Positions 49,897 through 59,897 of a stretch of 64,000 nt of DNA are shown in pieces; the first letter of the stretch is position 1, and every line of letters starts with the position of its first letter. Source of the stretch: JACVRW01 sp035650215 (GTDB lineage Bacteria; Actinomycetota; Thermoleophilia; Solirubrobacterales; Thermoleophilaceae); NCBI GenBank assembly GCA_035650215.1, contig DASRIC010000083.1, positions 1 through 64,000 of the forward strand, in the 5' to 3' direction. A model generated the notes under the pieces. The model was given only the letters and a program-made list of their open reading frames with translations, had not been told where the DNA came from and did no database searches. Made by a program: the position numbers and the translations under genes.

Positions 49897-50822
49897 CGGC
49901 GCGATTGTAGGTGGCGGCGACGCAGGAGCAGGGCCACCCCGGCGAGCGCGAGCGCGATGCCGGCAAGCACGGCGGACTGCCACGGCCGTGTGGGCGGGCC
50001 GGCGGTGCACGGGCGCGCCTCGGCCGCGTGAAAGGCGCCGGGATCGTCCCAGCGATCGGGCTGGAATGCGGGGCCCCGGGGGCTCGGCTCCTCGCCGGGC
50101 ACGAGCGAGTCCTCGGTGCCGCCGAAGCGGCCGGGCCAGCCGATCCAGGGCGTGCGGCGCGGCCCGATCTCAATCAGGCCGGGGCGGACGGCCCGGCCGC
50201 GCCCGTCGGCCTCGTCATTCGGATCCGGCCAGGGCCGGTCGTGCACGCCGGGGGCGGCGTACAGCGCGTGGGAGGCGTTCGCCACGAACATCACGGGGGC
50301 GTCGCCGTCGCGCCGCAGCGCTCGCCAGCCGCAGCCCTGCGCCCAGGTGTGCTGCGCGAGCGTGGCCTCGACGGGGCGCCCGGCGGCATCGAGCCGCAGC
50401 TGGAAGAGCTCCCAGTCCCCCTCGTGGCGCCCCGTGCGCAGCAGGCCGCGATCCTGGCGGTTGTCGGGGAGGAAGAGCCAGTACTGGAGCCAGGTGCGCC
50501 CGGAACCGTCGCGCGCCTGGCGGCCGTAGACCGCCGGCTCCGCGGCGATGCCGGTGTCGAACCGGAGCCGGTCGCCCGCGCCGGCCACCCGCCCGTCCCG
50601 GTAGCGCGCCGCGAGGTCGCGCGGCCGCAGGCCGCGCACGGTCCCGCCGTCCGCCCGCTCGACCGTCGCGGCGGCGATCAGCGGGTCGATGTCGATGGCG
50701 AAGTTGGTCTCTTGGCTGTCGTAGCGGAGCAGCGGGCGGTACCGCTCGAGCGCGCCGTCCGCGGCTGGTGCGGCGGGCGCCGCAAGCGCGCTCGCGGCGA
50801 GCGTCAGCAACAGCGCTCGCAC
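49893..50822 (-). CDS. Exported Vps62-like protein with C-terminal membrane anchor
   Basis: 309 residues. A signal peptide (VRALLLTLAASALAAPAAPAADG) is followed by LERYRPLLRYDSQETNFAIDIDP, then WLQYWLFLPDNRQDRG, HEGDWELFQLRLD and VMFVANASHALYA, the blocks of the Vps62-like family, whose function in bacteria is unknown. A single membrane helix near the end (SAVLAGIALALAGVALLL) and a basic tail suggest it is held at the membrane facing outward. GTG 50822 is chosen because the signal peptide begins there. Its end overlaps the gatC start. Confidence 0.65.
   Translation of the reverse strand: MRALLLTLAASALAAPAAPAADGALERYRPLLRYDSQETNFAIDIDPLIAAATVERADGGTVRGLRPRDLAARYRDGRVAGAGDRLRFDTGIAAEPAVYGRQARDGSGRTWLQYWLFLPDNRQDRGLLRTGRHEGDWELFQLRLDAAGRPVEATLAQHTWAQGCGWRALRRDGDAPVMFVANASHALYAAPGVHDRPWPDPNDEADGRGRAVRPGLIEIGPRRTPWIGWPGRFGGTEDSLVPGEEPSPRGPAFQPDRWDDPGAFHAAEARPCTAGPPTRPWQSAVLAGIALALAGVALLLRRRHLQSRR
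49904..49909 (-). promoter_or_regulatory. Putative internal -10 box of gatC
   Basis: TACAAT, the closest hexamer to the consensus in this window, lies 7 nt before the gatC ATG and within the 3' end of the upstream gene. Confidence 0.5.
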
Positions 50823-50931
50823 GAGGTCTACGGTGACCGTGCTATAGGCGGCAAGCGTCCCCCTCGTGTCACGAGCGGGCGACTTCCGCGGCCGGCTCGA
50901 GCCGGCCGGTCTCCGCGCAGCCGCGCGAAGC

Positions 50932-51420
50932 TCATGCTCCCTCCGGACGCGGGGCGGGCAGCTTTTCCACCTCGGGCGGCGATGCCACCGGGCGACCGCT
51001 CGAGTCGACGTGCCGACCGGGCGGCGAGGGGCGCTCGTCGCGCATGCCCACGAGACCCCCGGCCACGATGCCGGCCGCGCCCGCGAGCGCCAGCCAGAGT
51101 GCCCACTCGCGGCCGTCGGCCTCGCCCGGCAGCCACAGGATCCTGAACACCACCAGGAGCACGGCGACGATGCCTGCGCCGGTGACCAGCGCCTCGAGCG
51201 CGATCGGAACCGCCGGCACGCGCTGGCCCGCCGTGATCGGCAGGAGCGAGAGCGCGGCCAGCGCAATCAGCGCGAGCACGAGGTCGAGGAGCGCGAGCGA
51301 CTGGAAGGCGGTCAGGGTGCCGCCCGCCGTTCCGTACCAGGGCAGGAACAGGCTCGCGAGCAGCGCTCCCCCCGCCGCGCAGAGCATCAGCTCGCCGATT
51401 CGCAGCCTGCGCAGATCCAT
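50932..51420 (-). CDS. Four-helix membrane protein
   Basis: 162 residues from ATG 51420: LCAAGGALLASLFLPWYG, LALLDLVLALIALAALSLLPI, ALVTGAGIVAVLLVVFRILWL and WALWLALAGAAGIVAGGLVGM give four membrane helices, followed by a polar Pro-rich tail. The LFLPWYG element after the first helix is common in small actinobacterial membrane proteins of unknown role. TACGCT 7 nt before the ATG supports the start. Located 109 bp upstream of the Vps62-like gene on the same strand. Confidence 0.65.
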   Translation of the reverse strand: MDLRRLRIGELMLCAAGGALLASLFLPWYGTAGGTLTAFQSLALLDLVLALIALAALSLLPITAGQRVPAVPIALEALVTGAGIVAVLLVVFRILWLPGEADGREWALWLALAGAAGIVAGGLVGMRDERPSPPGRHVDSSGRPVASPPEVEKLPAPRPEGA

Positions 51421-51706
51421 CCAGCGGAGCGTACCGGCGGCCTGGGGCCGGAGCGCCGGTCCGGCCCGCCCCCGGCGCCGAGGGGGGCGCCGAGAACAGG
51501 CGGGCCGGCTGCGCGGCCTGCGGCGGGAGGCACTGAGGCCGCGCGCGGGTCGGGCGGGTTCGACAGCGGTCCGCCAGGTCCGCAACGCCCTTACCGGCCC
51601 TGGAGGTTCCCGAAGCGGTGCCCGCCCCACAATCGGGCAGGCCCCCGGGTTGGAGGTGCGGCTACCCGTACGAGCCCCGCCGCCGGCGCCAGCCATCATC
51701 CTCACG
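51421..51706. promoter_or_regulatory. 286-bp divergent intergenic region
   Basis: Minus-strand TACGCT (51428-51433) serves the four-helix protein. Plus-strand CATCAT (51694-51699) stands 7 nt before the MFS gene ATG and resembles the local -10 pattern with C for T at position 1. The GC-rich rest shows no tRNA, gene or repeat that I can support. Confidence 0.45.
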
Positions 51707-53395
51707 ATGAGCTCGCCGGCCACCCGACTGCCGCTCGCGGGAGCGGCCTTCCTCGCGCTGGCGGACACCGCGATCGTTGCGCTCGCCCTGCCGCCGATTC
51801 TGCTCGAGCTGGACACCGACGTGGCGGGCGTGGCCGCCGTGCTCGGCGTGTACGCCGTGGTGCTGGCCGCGGCGCTGCCGGCGGCGGAGGCGCTGCGGGC
51901 GCACCTGGGCACCCGTGCGGTCGGGCTGGCCGGCGTGGCGCTGTTCACCGGCGGCTCGCTCGCGTGCGGGCTGGCGGACTCGCTCGAGCCGCTGCTCGCG
52001 GCCCGCGCCGTGCAGGCGCTCGGCGGCGCAGGGCTGCTCGTGACCGCCTACCGCGTGCTCTCGGACGGCGGGGGCGCGGAGCTCTGGCGGCTGGCCGCCC
52101 TGCTCGGCACGGCGGCCGGGCCGGCCATCGGCGGCGCGCTCACCCAGGGGCTCGGCTGGCGCTCGATCTTCCTCTTCCAGGCGCCCGCGGCGCTGGTGGC
52201 GCTGCCCGGCTGCCTCGCGGCGCCCGAGGCGCCGCCCGCCGGCCAGGAGCGGCGCCGCCGCAGCGGCAGGCGCTTCACCGTCGCGCGCACGGTCGCCCTC
52301 GCGCTCCTCTCAGGCGCGATCACCGCCGCGCTCTTCCTCACCGTGTTGCTCCTGATATCCGGCTGGGGCCTCGAGCCGCTCACCGCCGCGCTCGCGGTGA
52401 GCACGATGCCGCTCGCGGCGCTCGCCGCCACACGGGTGTCCGGCCCGGCCGGCGCGCGAGCCGCCGGCGGCGCGCTCATCGTGGCGGCCGGCACCGCGGC
52501 TCTTGCCTTTGTCCCGACCGCGAGCGTGGCCTGGACGATACCCCCGCAGATCGCCGTCGGCGTGGGCATGGGCCTGGCCCTCCCCGCCCTGGCCGGCGAG
52601 CTCCTGCCCGAGCGGAGCGGGCGCCAGGCGGCGTGGCTGCTCTCGGTGCGCCAGCTCGGGATCGCGCTCGCCCTGCTCGTGCTTGCACCGATCGCCCAGC
52701 ACGAGCTCGACACGACGCTCGACGACACCCGCGAGCGCGGCGCCGCGGTGATCCTCGACGCTCCGATCGACCCGCGGGTGAAGATCGATGTGGCGCCGCG
52801 GCTGGCGGAGAGCGTGGAGACCGAGGACCCGCGCGGCGGCCTCGAGGAGGTGTTCGCGGAGGGCCGCGATGAGGTGGACGAGGACGAGCTGGAGGCCTAC
52901 GACGACCTCGCCGCGCGCGCCGACGAGGTGCTCGTGCGCGGCGTGAACGACGGCTTCTCGACGGCGTTCCTCGTGGGCGGCGCCTTCGCGCTGCTGGCGG
53001 CCGGCCTGCTCCTGCCGGCTGCGCTGGGCGCGAGGGCCGAGGCGGGCCAGCTCCGGCTCGCCCCGGCGGCGCTCGGGCTGGCCGTGGCCGCGCTGGCGGC
53101 GGCGGCGGCGCTGCTCGCCGGCTACGTGCTCGCCGCGGACGCCCGCCGGCCCGAGCAGGTCGCGATCGCCGACCCCTGCGACGACCGCGAGCGTCCCGAC
53201 AGCGGCGGCGTGACCGGCTTCCTCCAGGATGCGGCGCTCGTTGCCGTGGACAGGGTGGCCTGCGAGGCGGGCTCCTCACGCGAGGAGCTCGTGCTCGCTT
53301 TCGTCGACGACCAGGCCGCCGAGGAGTACGAGCGCCGCTACGACGTGGATCCGCGCTCGGTGCTCGAGCTGGTTGAGGTGGCCCTACCCGGCTGA
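51707..53395 (+). CDS. MFS transporter (DHA2-like) with extracytoplasmic C-terminal domain
   Basis: 562-residue major-facilitator protein. The N-terminal half has the usual family features: ADTAIVALALPPILLELD near the start, LFTGGSLACGLADSLEPLLAARAVQALGGAGLL and PAIGGALTQGLGWRSIFLFQAP. It looks like a drug-proton exporter. Odd: a long polar loop (about 325-425, rich in Asp/Glu) before the last helices, and a soluble C-terminal domain of about 80 residues after the final helix with two cysteines (CDD, CEAGSS). Its end overlaps folD by 12 bp (convergent). Substrate unknown. Confidence 0.85.
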   Translation: MSSPATRLPLAGAAFLALADTAIVALALPPILLELDTDVAGVAAVLGVYAVVLAAALPAAEALRAHLGTRAVGLAGVALFTGGSLACGLADSLEPLLAARAVQALGGAGLLVTAYRVLSDGGGAELWRLAALLGTAAGPAIGGALTQGLGWRSIFLFQAPAALVALPGCLAAPEAPPAGQERRRRSGRRFTVARTVALALLSGAITAALFLTVLLLISGWGLEPLTAALAVSTMPLAALAATRVSGPAGARAAGGALIVAAGTAALAFVPTASVAWTIPPQIAVGVGMGLALPALAGELLPERSGRQAAWLLSVRQLGIALALLVLAPIAQHELDTTLDDTRERGAAVILDAPIDPRVKIDVAPRLAESVETEDPRGGLEEVFAEGRDEVDEDELEAYDDLAARADEVLVRGVNDGFSTAFLVGGAFALLAAGLLLPAALGARAEAGQLRLAPAALGLAVAALAAAAALLAGYVLAADARRPEQVAIADPCDDRERPDSGGVTGFLQDAALVAVDRVACEAGSSREELVLAFVDDQAAEEYERRYDVDPRSVLELVEVALPG

Positions 53396-54223
53396 GACGC
53401 GGGCGGCCTTCAGGGTGTTCGCGAGCAGCATCGCCCGGGTCATCGGGCCCACGCCGCCGGGCACGGGGGTGATCGCGGCGGCCTTCTCACTCACCGCCTC
53501 GAAGTCCACGTCGCCCACGAGTCCGTCGTCGGTGCGATTGGTGCCCACGTCGATCACCACGGCGCCCTCGCGGACCATCTCCGCGGTCACGAGCGCGGGA
53601 GAGCCCACCGCCGCGATCAGCACGTCCGCCTCGCGGCACACGCCCGGCAGGTCGCGCGTGCGCGAATGGCAGTGGGTGACCGTGGCGTTCGCGCCCAGCA
53701 GCAGCTGCACGAGCGGCTTGCCCACGAGAATCGAGCGCCCGAGCACCACCGCCCGCGCCCCGGAGAGCTCCACCTCCGCGTCGGCCAGGAGCTCCATCAC
53801 GCCGGCCGGCGTGCAGGGCACGATCGCCTCGTCGCGGCTATGCATGAGGAGCCCGGCGTTGGCCACCGTCAGGCCGTCCACGTCCTTGGCCGGGTCGATC
53901 AGGCCGATGAACTCGTCCTGGGCGAGCCCGTGCGGCAGGGGGAGCTGCAGCAGGATCCCGTGCACCCGCTCGTCGTCGTTCAGCGAGCGGATCAGCGCGG
54001 TCAGCTCTTCGGGAGCCACGTCGGCGCCGGGCTCGTGGTGGAACGACTCGATGCCGACCTCGGCCGAGTCCTCGCGCTTCATCCGCACGTAGACCGCCGA
54101 GGCGGGATCGTCGCCCACGAGGATCGTGGCCAGGCCGGGCGTGGCGCCCAGCTCGGCCACCGCGCGCGCGACGTCCTGCTTGACGCGGGCGGCCACCGCC
54201 TTGCCGTCGATGATGCGTGCCAT
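53384..54223 (-). CDS. folD: Methylenetetrahydrofolate dehydrogenase/cyclohydrolase
   Basis: Bifunctional one-carbon enzyme interconverting methylene-, methenyl- and 10-formyl-THF with NADP. The 279-residue protein has YVRMKREDSAEVGI with the catalytic lysine, GILLQLPLP, PAKDVDGLT, PCTPAGVMELL, VLGRSILVGKPLVQLLL and PVPGGVGPMTRAMLLANTL. Length is standard. TAGTCT 10 nt upstream of the ATG includes the pcrA stop codon TAG. Confidence 0.96.
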   Translation of the reverse strand: MARIIDGKAVAARVKQDVARAVAELGATPGLATILVGDDPASAVYVRMKREDSAEVGIESFHHEPGADVAPEELTALIRSLNDDERVHGILLQLPLPHGLAQDEFIGLIDPAKDVDGLTVANAGLLMHSRDEAIVPCTPAGVMELLADAEVELSGARAVVLGRSILVGKPLVQLLLGANATVTHCHSRTRDLPGVCREADVLIAAVGSPALVTAEMVREGAVVIDVGTNRTDDGLVGDVDFEAVSEKAAAITPVPGGVGPMTRAMLLANTLKAARVSAG

Positions 54224-54236
54224 AGGGCGCGGCAGA

Positions 54237-56414
<2,178 letters not shown>

Positions 56415-56421
56415 CGATCCG

Positions 56422-56427
56422 AGGATA
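56422..56427 (-). promoter_or_regulatory. Putative -10 box of the pcrA gene
   Basis: TATCCT lies 7 nt before the helicase GTG in the 37-bp gap after the ABC permease gene. Confidence 0.55.
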
Positions 56428-56451
56428 GAAGCGCGTTCGGCGGCGTGGATC

Positions 56452-57306
56452 TCAGAGGTCGCGGCGGGCGAAGCCGGCGCGCGCCGCCAGCCCCACGAGC
56501 CCCAGGTAGGTGATCGCCCAGAGCCACAGGAGCGGTCCGCCCTCCTGGGCGCCGCCGAACGGGCCGAGCTGGACGATCACGCCGGTCACGCCGCCCACGT
56601 CCTCGGTGAGCGCGTCGAGGCCAGCCTGGTAGAGCGCTTCGAAGGGCAGGAGCCAGGAGCAGACCGAGGCCACGGTCTCGAGCGTGTCGACGCTCAGGGC
56701 GTCGCCGATCTGGCCCAGCAGGCCCGCCGCGAGCCCGGCGCCGAAGAGCATGAAGATCGCGATTCCGTTGGCGGTGGCGGACAGGAACACCGAGCCGAGC
56801 AGCGACAGCGCGGCGATCACGAGCACCCCGACCACGAGGCCGAGACCGGGCGCCACGATGCGGTCGGGCCACCAGTCGCCGGCCGCGCCCGTGATCAGGA
56901 GCGCCGCCAGGTAGACCGCCGCCACGTAGGAGCTGCACACGGCCGCCGCGCCGCAGAAGCGCCCGAGCAGCAGGCTCGTTCGGCCGACCGGCCGCACCAC
57001 GAGCGGCTGGAGCAGCCCGCGCTCGGCATCGCCGCGCACGGCCCCGAGCGTCAGGAACGAGGCCAGCACGGCGCCCAGGAAGAGCGTGGTGAACATCGAC
57101 AGGCCGAGCAGCGTGGAGCCGGTGAGCACGCGCTCGTCGAGCTGCTGGGCCGGGTCGGCGTACCCCTCCACCTGGTCGAACGCGGCGTTGGTGCCGAGCG
57201 CGTACAGGGCGAGGAAGGCGAGTGTGAGCACCACCACGACCACGAGCACGCGCCGCCGCACCGCCTCGCGCAGCGCGTAGCGGGCGATCACGAGCGCGCC
57301 GCTCAC
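56452..57306 (-). CDS. ABC-2 type transporter permease
   Basis: 284-residue membrane subunit. It has six likely membrane helices, including VLVVVVVLTLAFLALYALG, LGLSMFTTLFLGAVLASFLTLGAV, SYVAAVYLAALLITGA, LGLVVGVLVIAALSLLGSVFL, GIAIFMLFGAGLAAGLLG and LLWLWAITYLGLVGLAARAGF, with EAVRRR near the N terminus and the RGDAERGLLQPLVVRPVGR coupling segment that is characteristic of ABC-2 export permeases (NosY-like). The GTG at 57306 overlaps the ATP-binding gene stop (GTGA). Substrate unknown. Confidence 0.87.
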   Translation of the reverse strand: MSGALVIARYALREAVRRRVLVVVVVLTLAFLALYALGTNAAFDQVEGYADPAQQLDERVLTGSTLLGLSMFTTLFLGAVLASFLTLGAVRGDAERGLLQPLVVRPVGRTSLLLGRFCGAAAVCSSYVAAVYLAALLITGAAGDWWPDRIVAPGLGLVVGVLVIAALSLLGSVFLSATANGIAIFMLFGAGLAAGLLGQIGDALSVDTLETVASVCSWLLPFEALYQAGLDALTEDVGGVTGVIVQLGPFGGAQEGGPLLWLWAITYLGLVGLAARAGFARRDL

Positions 57307-58139
57307 GCCGCTCCCACCGCCTCGAGGTAGGCCTCCTCGAGGGTCGAGGTCAGCAGGCGCACCTCGTACACGTCCTCCCCCGCCTCCACGAGCTCGGCCA
57401 CGATCCGCGGCACCTCCTCGCGACCCGCCTCCGGGAAGGCGCGCACCCCGCGGCCGGTCTGGATCTCGACCCCGCGCGGGCGCGCAAGCTCGGCCGGCGT
57501 GCCGCCGGCCACGATCCGCCCCGCGAGCAGGATCGCCACGCGATCGCACACGAGCTCCACCTCGCTGAGCAGGTGCGAGTTCAGCAGCACCGCCACGCCG
57601 CGGCCGCGAAGCTCGCTGAGCAGGTCGCGCACGATCCGCCGCCCGACCGGGTCGAGCGCGCTGGTCGGCTCGTCGAGCAGCAGCAGCCGCGGCGCGCCCA
57701 CCAGCGCCTGCGCGATCCCGAGCCGCTGCTGCATCCCCTTCGACATCGCGGCCACCTTGACTCCGCGGGCGTCGGCCAGCCCCACCAGCTCGAGCAGCTC
57801 GGCCCGCTCGGCGGCCCCGCCCGCCGACCCGGCGAGCGCCTGGTGGAGCTCGATCAGCTCGTCGGCGTTCAGCCAGTCGGGAAAGCGGAACAGCTCGGCC
57901 AGGTAGCCCACCTCCGCGCGGGCCGGGGCCGAGCCCGCCCGCGCCCCCGCCACCTCGGCCTCGCCGCCGCTCTGCCTCACGAGGCCGCAGGCGATCTTGG
58001 TGAGCGTCGACTTGCCGGCTCCATTTGGGCCCAGCAGGCCCACGAGCTCGCCGGGCTCGACGCTCAGGTCGACGCCCGCCAGCGCCTGCGTCCCGCCGTA
58101 GCGCTTGCTGAGCTGGCGGCAGGCGAAAGCGGGCGGCAC
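57303..58139 (-). CDS. ABC transporter ATP-binding protein
   Basis: 278-residue ATPase. Walker A GPNGAGKST (37-45), signature MSKGMQQRLGIAQAL in place of LSGGQ, Walker B LLLLDEPTSALDP, and the switch histidine in LLNSHLLSEVE. The MSKGMQQR form is usual in NodI/CcmA-like ABC-2 systems. I use the GTG at 58139, supported by TACACT 7 nt upstream; an apparent N-terminal extension upstream would lie across the promoter. It pairs with the permease gene. A plausible exporter of lipid, peptide or drug; not determinable. Confidence 0.93.
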   Translation of the reverse strand: MPPAFACRQLSKRYGGTQALAGVDLSVEPGELVGLLGPNGAGKSTLTKIACGLVRQSGGEAEVAGARAGSAPARAEVGYLAELFRFPDWLNADELIELHQALAGSAGGAAERAELLELVGLADARGVKVAAMSKGMQQRLGIAQALVGAPRLLLLDEPTSALDPVGRRIVRDLLSELRGRGVAVLLNSHLLSEVELVCDRVAILLAGRIVAGGTPAELARPRGVEIQTGRGVRAFPEAGREEVPRIVAELVEAGEDVYEVRLLTSTLEEAYLEAVGAA

Positions 58140-58146
58140 CGGGCGC

Positions 58147-58152
58147 AGTGTA
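58147..58152 (-). promoter_or_regulatory. Putative -10 box of the ABC transporter operon
   Basis: TACACT lies 7 nt before the ATP-binding gene GTG. It overlaps by two bases a plus-strand TAGGAA (58151-58156) that stands 10 nt before the divergent queuosine-salvage gene. Confidence 0.5.
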
Positions 58153-58166
58153 GGAAGCTGCCCGGC

Positions 58167-59054
58167 GTGGACCTGACCGATCGCGTGCGTTCCGGCTGCC
58201 GGGAGATCGCCGAGCGGGCGCACTCGGTCGCGATCGACTCCGAGCGGCTGGCCATGCTCGAGGCCGAGGCCGTGGCCATCGAGCCCGCGCCGCTCGACCC
58301 CGAGCGGCACTACCTCGAGGGCACGCCCGAGGACGTGGCTTCATACCTGCTGGCGCTCGACTCGATCAACTTCGGCTCCGGCTGGTCCCCCACGCTGCGA
58401 AAGCGCCCGGGCTGCTCCGGCTACTACACGGTGGCCTGGGCGCTGGCGGACCGCTGGCGCTCGCCCGGGCCGTGGACCGCCGCCGAGCTCGCCGCGCTCG
58501 ACGGCCCCGAGGTGGCCGCCGTGCTCGGCCAGGAGCCGGATCACGAGCTGATGGCGCTCTACGCGCGGGCGCTGCGCGAGCTCGCCGCGTTCCTGGGCGA
58601 TCGCGGCGCCCTGGAGCTGGTGGAGGACGCGCGGGGATCGGCGCTCCAGCTCGCCTCGATGTGCGCGTCCGGCATGCCGATGTTCGACGACGTGGGCTTC
58701 TGGAAGAGGGCCCAGATCGTGCCGAACGATCTGGCGCTCGCCGGCGTGGCGTCGTTCGGCGACCTCGACCGGCTCACGATCTTCGCCGACAACCTCGTGC
58801 CCCACGTGCTGCGGATGGACGGCGTGCTGCGCTACTCGGAGGCGCTCGCCGCCCGCATCGACGCCGGCAAGCTGCTTCCCGCCGGGTCGCCCGAGGAGCG
58901 CGAGATCCGCGCCTGCGCCGTGCACGCCTGCGAGCTCATCTCGGCGGGCAGCGGGGTGCCCGCCCGGACGCTCGACACCTGGCTCTGGAACCGCGGCCAG
59001 GCGCCCGCCTACAAGGCGGTAGCGCGGCACCGCACGCGGACCGTCTACTACTGA
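58167..59054 (+). CDS. Queuosine-salvage protein, DUF2419 / Qng1-like glycosidase
   Basis: 295 residues. DUF2419 hallmarks: YLLALDSINFGSGWSPTLRKR (about 60-80), CSGYYTVAWALADRW, then FGDLDRLTIFADNLVPHVLRMDGVLRYSEALAARIDAG (about 195-232), REIRACAVHACELI and LDTWLWNRGQAPAYKAVARHRTRTVYY at the end. Family members release queuine from queuosine or its 5'-phosphate. The GTG start at 58167 is chosen because the family begins there and a TAGGAA box lies 10 nt upstream. Divergent from the ABC genes. No other queuosine gene is visible here. Confidence 0.85.
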   Translation: MDLTDRVRSGCREIAERAHSVAIDSERLAMLEAEAVAIEPAPLDPERHYLEGTPEDVASYLLALDSINFGSGWSPTLRKRPGCSGYYTVAWALADRWRSPGPWTAAELAALDGPEVAAVLGQEPDHELMALYARALRELAAFLGDRGALELVEDARGSALQLASMCASGMPMFDDVGFWKRAQIVPNDLALAGVASFGDLDRLTIFADNLVPHVLRMDGVLRYSEALAARIDAGKLLPAGSPEEREIRACAVHACELISAGSGVPARTLDTWLWNRGQAPAYKAVARHRTRTVYY

Positions 59055-59152
59055 GCCGCGGGAGCGCGACGGGCGTCGACCCGGGCGAGCGCCGAGACCG
59101 CGAGGCTGCTCAGCGCCTGACGGCGTAGCGAAGGAATGCCATGCCCACGGCG

Positions 59153-59890
59153 TCAGCCGCCCGTGGAGTCCGGCCCGCCGCGGCGCTTCAGCGGCTTTAC
59201 GTCGGCGCCGCCGGGCTTCCGCCCGGTGAGCTCCACCACCAACTCCTCCAGCTCGCCCAGACGATTGGCGAGCCCGCGGATGGCGTCGGCCACCGGGTCC
59301 GGCAGGTGCGCCCAGTCGGCGTCCGGGCCGGTCGGCCTCTTGCCGTCCACGCGCACGGGGTGGCCGGGATTGCCGACCACCGTGGAGTTGGCGGGCACGT
59401 CGTGGATCACCACCGAGTTGGCGCCGATCTTCGAGCGCTCGCCGATCTCGATCGGGCCGAGCAGCTTGGAGCCGGCGCCGATCATCACCTCGTGGCCGAC
59501 CGTCGGGTGGCGTTTGCCGCGCGCGAAGCCGGTGCCGCCTAGCGTCACGCCCTGATACATCGTCACGTCGTCCCCCACCTCGGCGGTCTCTCCGATCACG
59601 ACGCCTGAGCCGTGGTCGATGAACAGGCCTCGGCCGATCTGCGCGCCCGGATGGATCTCGATCCCGGTGACCATCTTGGTCGCGTTGGCGAGCACCCCCG
59701 GGGCGAGCGGCACGCCCGCCGTGTGGAGGGCGTGCGAGATCCGGTGCGAGAGCAGCGCCTGCACGCCGCCGTAGGTGATCAGCATCTCCGCCCGGCCGAC
59801 TCCGCGCGCCGCCGGGTCGCGCTCCTGGGCGGCGGTCAGGTCCTCCCGCACCTCGCGGGCGACCTTGGCGAATGTCCCGAGCCCGAGCAC
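59153..59890 (-). CDS. cysE: Serine O-acetyltransferase
   Basis: Makes O-acetylserine for cysteine synthesis. The 245-residue protein has the left-handed beta-helix hexapeptide repeats, with TGIEIHPGAQIGRGLFIDHGSGVVIGETAEVGDDVTMYQGVTLGG, then GHEVMIGAGSKLLGPIEIGERSKIGANSVV. The catalytic histidine is in FIDHGSG. The GTG start at 59890 lies 7 nt after the cysK stop. The C-terminal tail is longer and Lys/Gly-rich compared with E. coli CysE, which ends in the CysK-binding Ile; none is visible here. Confidence 0.95.
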   Translation of the reverse strand: MLGLGTFAKVAREVREDLTAAQERDPAARGVGRAEMLITYGGVQALLSHRISHALHTAGVPLAPGVLANATKMVTGIEIHPGAQIGRGLFIDHGSGVVIGETAEVGDDVTMYQGVTLGGTGFARGKRHPTVGHEVMIGAGSKLLGPIEIGERSKIGANSVVIHDVPANSTVVGNPGHPVRVDGKRPTGPDADWAHLPDPVADAIRGLANRLGELEELVVELTGRKPGGADVKPLKRRGGPDSTGG

Positions 59891-59897
59891 TGGCTTC

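Noticed and set aside
51421..51706. tRNA gene suspected from GGGTTCGAC-like and CCGGG segments
   Set aside because: No acceptor, D or anticodon stems can be paired around the T-loop-like element; the same check failed elsewhere in the window.
57303..58310. Longer form of the ABC ATPase starting at 58310
   Set aside because: The extra N terminus would cross the TACACT promoter box and overlap the divergent DUF2419 gene; it is His/Gly-rich with no domain.
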